In this document: positions 5,846-6,972 of the stretch, in pieces | How positions within the stretch are numbered: position 1 is the first letter of the stretch | Layout: every line of letters starts with the position of its first letter | Origin: a bacterium | GTDB taxonomy: Bacteria > Patescibacteriota > Gracilibacteria > UM-FILTER-43-11 | Length of the DNA stretch: 6,972 bases | Direction: 5' to 3' | Assembly (NCBI GenBank): GCA_030426875.1 | Contig: JAUHXI010000073.1 | Coordinates: forward strand, 1-6,972 | The notes under the pieces: generated by a model | Databases searched by the model: none | Seen by the model: the letters and a program-made list of their open reading frames with translations, nothing else | What the model was told of the DNA's origin: nothing | Program-made: the position numbers and the translations under genes

Positions 5846-6203
5846 AGTTGAGACTGATATTTTTTAGGTGCGTGATTTTTTTATTGTTTTGAAGTTCTAT
5901 GGCAATCACATCAATGCGCCAGTCATTCTCCGAAAAATCCTTCTCTTCCAGCCACTGCAAGGCTGTCTGTTCGATTTTATCCAACTTCTTTTGGGTCACC
6001 GCTTCTTCCGGATAACCGAAGTTGTTGGAACGACGGGTTTTGACTTCCACAAAAACGACTTCCTGATTTTCTGGGTCTTTTACGATTAGGTCAATCTCGC
6101 CTGAGCGTTTGAGAAAATTTTTGGCCAAAATGCAATACCCTTTTTCTTTCAAATACCCCTCTGCCATTGCCTCCCCTTGTTTTCCGACAGATTGATTGGA
6201 CAC
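5844..6203 (-). CDS. yraN: YraN/UPF0102 family endonuclease-like protein
   Basis: YraN proteins have a restriction-endonuclease-like (PD-(D/E)XK) fold resembling Holliday-junction resolvases; their exact cellular role is not settled. The 119-residue product has the usual length and signature. It starts GKQGEAMAEGYLKEKGY (7-23), then has the catalytic-type block GEIDLIVKD (35-43) with E36 and D38, VVFVEVKTR (49-57) with E53 and K55 completing the motif, and WRIDVIAIEL (95-104). The start is a GTG at 6201-6203. The conserved Gly-Glu-Ala N-terminal helix supports it over the internal ATG at residue 13. The leader lacks a Shine-Dalgarno. It lies downstream of the membrane-kinase gene on the same strand with a repeat-filled gap of 118 nt, and converges with paralog 2. 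The rnhB, dprA or topA neighbours common for this family are not in the window. Confidence 0.92.
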   Translation of the reverse strand: MSNQSVGKQGEAMAEGYLKEKGYCILAKNFLKRSGEIDLIVKDPENQEVVFVEVKTRRSNNFGYPEEAVTQKKLDKIEQTALQWLEEKDFSENDWRIDVIAIELQNNKKITHLKNISLN

Positions 6204-6245
6204 TGTTAATTACAAATTACTTATTTTATTGGAATTTATCGGCAC

Positions 6246-6277
6246 TTCCCCTTTTTTAAAGGAGATTGGAGGTTTTG
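6246..6277 (+). repeat. Palindromic C/G-rich repeat, copy C (degenerate)
   Basis: TCCCCTTT (6247-6254) and AAAGGAGA (6258-6265) form a hairpin with one mismatch and a TTT loop, followed by TTGGAGGTTTTG. The order matches copies B and D, but several G and C positions have changed, so this is the most decayed copy. It sits upstream of yraN in the gap between the two minus-strand genes. Confidence 0.6.
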
Positions 6278-6288
6278 AAAATAGAAAT

Positions 6289-6320
6289 TCTCCCCCTTTG
6301 GGGGAGCTAGAGGGGGCCTC
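6289..6320 (+). repeat. Palindromic C/G-rich repeat, copy D
   Basis: CTCCCCC (6290-6296), loop TTT, and GGGGGAG (6300-6306) form a perfect 7-bp hairpin, followed by CTAGAGGGGGCCTCTT. It ends beside the stop codon of the membrane-kinase gene (6322-6324). On the minus strand the hairpin lies about 16 nt past that stop. No long T-run follows, so it is more a 3'-end structure than a standard terminator. Confidence 0.7.
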
Positions 6321-6321
6321 T

Positions 6322-6903
6322 TCAAGCAAAAAGGGTCAGTGTGAAACTGGCTCCGATGGGGATTATTAGGTTGTCATCAATCTCAAAACCGAAGATTTTT
6401 AGGTTTGGTATTTCTAAGAACATGCCGACGGTGCTGGCGGCAGCAAGGGCATAGATATGTGGGAAAAAATAGTAGGCAAAAGGGATGGCTAGGATGATTC
6501 CAGCCAGATTCCCTTCGATGTTTTTTTTAGGATTGAGCCTTGTTTTGATCCGTCCAAAATGGCGACCGATGATGTTGGAAGACGCATCTCCCACAGTTAA
6601 AATCATGATGCCAGCGTAGGCAATGTTGGGTTCAAATAAAATCAAACTCAGGTAGCTGCCGATGGTGAAAAAAAGCGGGCCTCGGCCAGGAAAGTCATTT
6701 AGATGCTTGTCGCGTTCAAAGATTTTTAGAACCCGTCGGATCGGTGAGAGTTTTCTTCTTTTGACTAAAATCGACATTCCAATGCCGCCTAAGATGATGC
6801 CTAGAATGATTCCCTCATTTAGAATGTTGTGATAATGCAAAAAAACCAATGCAAAACCATATAACACATGCAATCCTTGCCGACGGTATTCTAAATGGCT
6901 CAT
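6322..6903 (-). CDS. SEC59/DGK1/VTE5-family membrane lipid or polyprenol kinase
   Basis: Known members of this family use CTP to phosphorylate lipid alcohols (dolichol, phytol or diacylglycerol) within the membrane; bacterial members are often labelled phosphatidate cytidylyltransferase-like. The 193-residue protein is largely hydrophobic with about six membrane segments. Family marks are an N-terminal RRQGLH (7-12), DFPGRGPLFFTIGSYL (70-85), GDASSNIIGRHFGRIK (105-120), PKKNIEGNLAG (125-135) and DDNLIIPIG (176-184). The CdsA signature is absent, so a true CDP-diacylglycerol synthase is unlikely. The substrate cannot be read from sequence; undecaprenol or diacylglycerol recycling is a reasonable guess. 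The ATG at 6901-6903 is suited by the short charged N-terminus. It is the only gene here ending in TGA, and a TAG follows four sense codons further on. The leader lacks a Shine-Dalgarno. It may be co-transcribed with yraN. Confidence 0.82.
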   Translation of the reverse strand: MSHLEYRRQGLHVLYGFALVFLHYHNILNEGIILGIILGGIGMSILVKRRKLSPIRRVLKIFERDKHLNDFPGRGPLFFTIGSYLSLILFEPNIAYAGIMILTVGDASSNIIGRHFGRIKTRLNPKKNIEGNLAGIILAIPFAYYFFPHIYALAAASTVGMFLEIPNLKIFGFEIDDNLIIPIGASFTLTLFA

Positions 6904-6972
6904 TGATTTGGGTTGATTGATGTGAGGGTGAGCTTATGGTAACGTAATAGCGTGCGTTAAGGCAAAGAAAAA

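Noticed and set aside
5868..6089. 73-residue plus-strand frame opposite yraN
   Set aside because: It is the antisense of the conserved GEIDLI/VFVEVKTR blocks of YraN.
6300..6316. G-quadruplex from the G-runs
   Set aside because: Only two adjacent G-runs occur together; four are needed for an intramolecular structure.
5740..6320. CRISPR array
   Set aside because: The four repeats are palindromic, of mixed orientation, degenerate and irregularly spaced, with a gene between them; no cas genes.
5740..6320. Insertion sequence or composite transposon carrying yraN
   Set aside because: No transposase, no target-site duplication seen, and the repeats are short hairpins rather than IS ends.
6322..6903. 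CdsA-type CDP-diacylglycerol synthase
   Set aside because: The CdsA signature with its Lys-Arg...Asp-x-x-x-Asp pattern is absent, while the DGK1-type GDASSNIIG and DDNLIIP motifs are present.
1..6972. tRNA, rRNA or riboswitch
   Set aside because: The intergenic gaps are short and show no cloverleaf, rRNA-like sequence or recognisable aptamer.

Overview
The window reads as bacterial chromosome from a low-to-moderate GC organism that makes little or no use of Shine-Dalgarno sequences. I infer a Candidate Phyla Radiation (Patescibacteria) lineage. The evidence is the gene order rpsD-rpoA-rplQ-rplM-rpsI, short A/T-rich leaders with no GGAGG before any of nine genes, the protein sequences, and small gene spacing. 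Peregrinibacteria or a close relative is my best guess, at low confidence. About 2,070 sense codons contain no internal in-frame UGA and one gene ends in TGA, so the genetic code looks standard. That argues against the Gracilibacteria-type code in which UGA means glycine.

Bases 95-3040 (+ strand) hold a housekeeping operon: ribosomal protein S4, RNA polymerase alpha subunit, L17, L13 and S9, with gaps of 21, 45, 19 and 8 nt. It ends at a textbook intrinsic terminator (3059-3087). Bases 1-94 before rpsD hold no recognisable gene; the end of rpsK (S11), the usual neighbour, is not in any frame.

Bases 3105-5685 (+ strand) hold the most unusual part. A strong sigma70-like promoter (TTGACA, 18 nt, TAAAAT) drives a tandem pair of paralogous exported proteins of 429 and 385 residues that I cannot assign to a family. 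Each has a short hydrophobic N-terminal export signal ending in Cys-Gly-Asp-Asp, a Thr/Ser/Gly-rich linker, and a C-terminal domain of about 300 residues with ten cysteines in matching positions. Both end near a nearly invariant CPEPYVVPDSYP segment. They look like secreted or lipid-anchored, disulfide-stabilised surface proteins. The Cys-Gly-Asp-Asp plus Thr-rich layout resembles lipoproteins I associate with Myxococcota.

Bases 5686-6972 hold two minus-strand genes. One is a YraN/UPF0102 nuclease-like protein (5844-6203). The other is a membrane protein of the SEC59/DGK1/VTE5 family (6322-6903), a CTP-dependent lipid or polyprenol kinase type. Four copies of a C-rich/G-rich palindromic repeat of 32 to 40 nt bracket yraN. 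Two of them form an inverted pair in the convergent gap after the second paralog and probably act as a two-way transcription barrier. Bases 6904-6972 hold only the leader of the membrane-protein gene; I see no further gene there.
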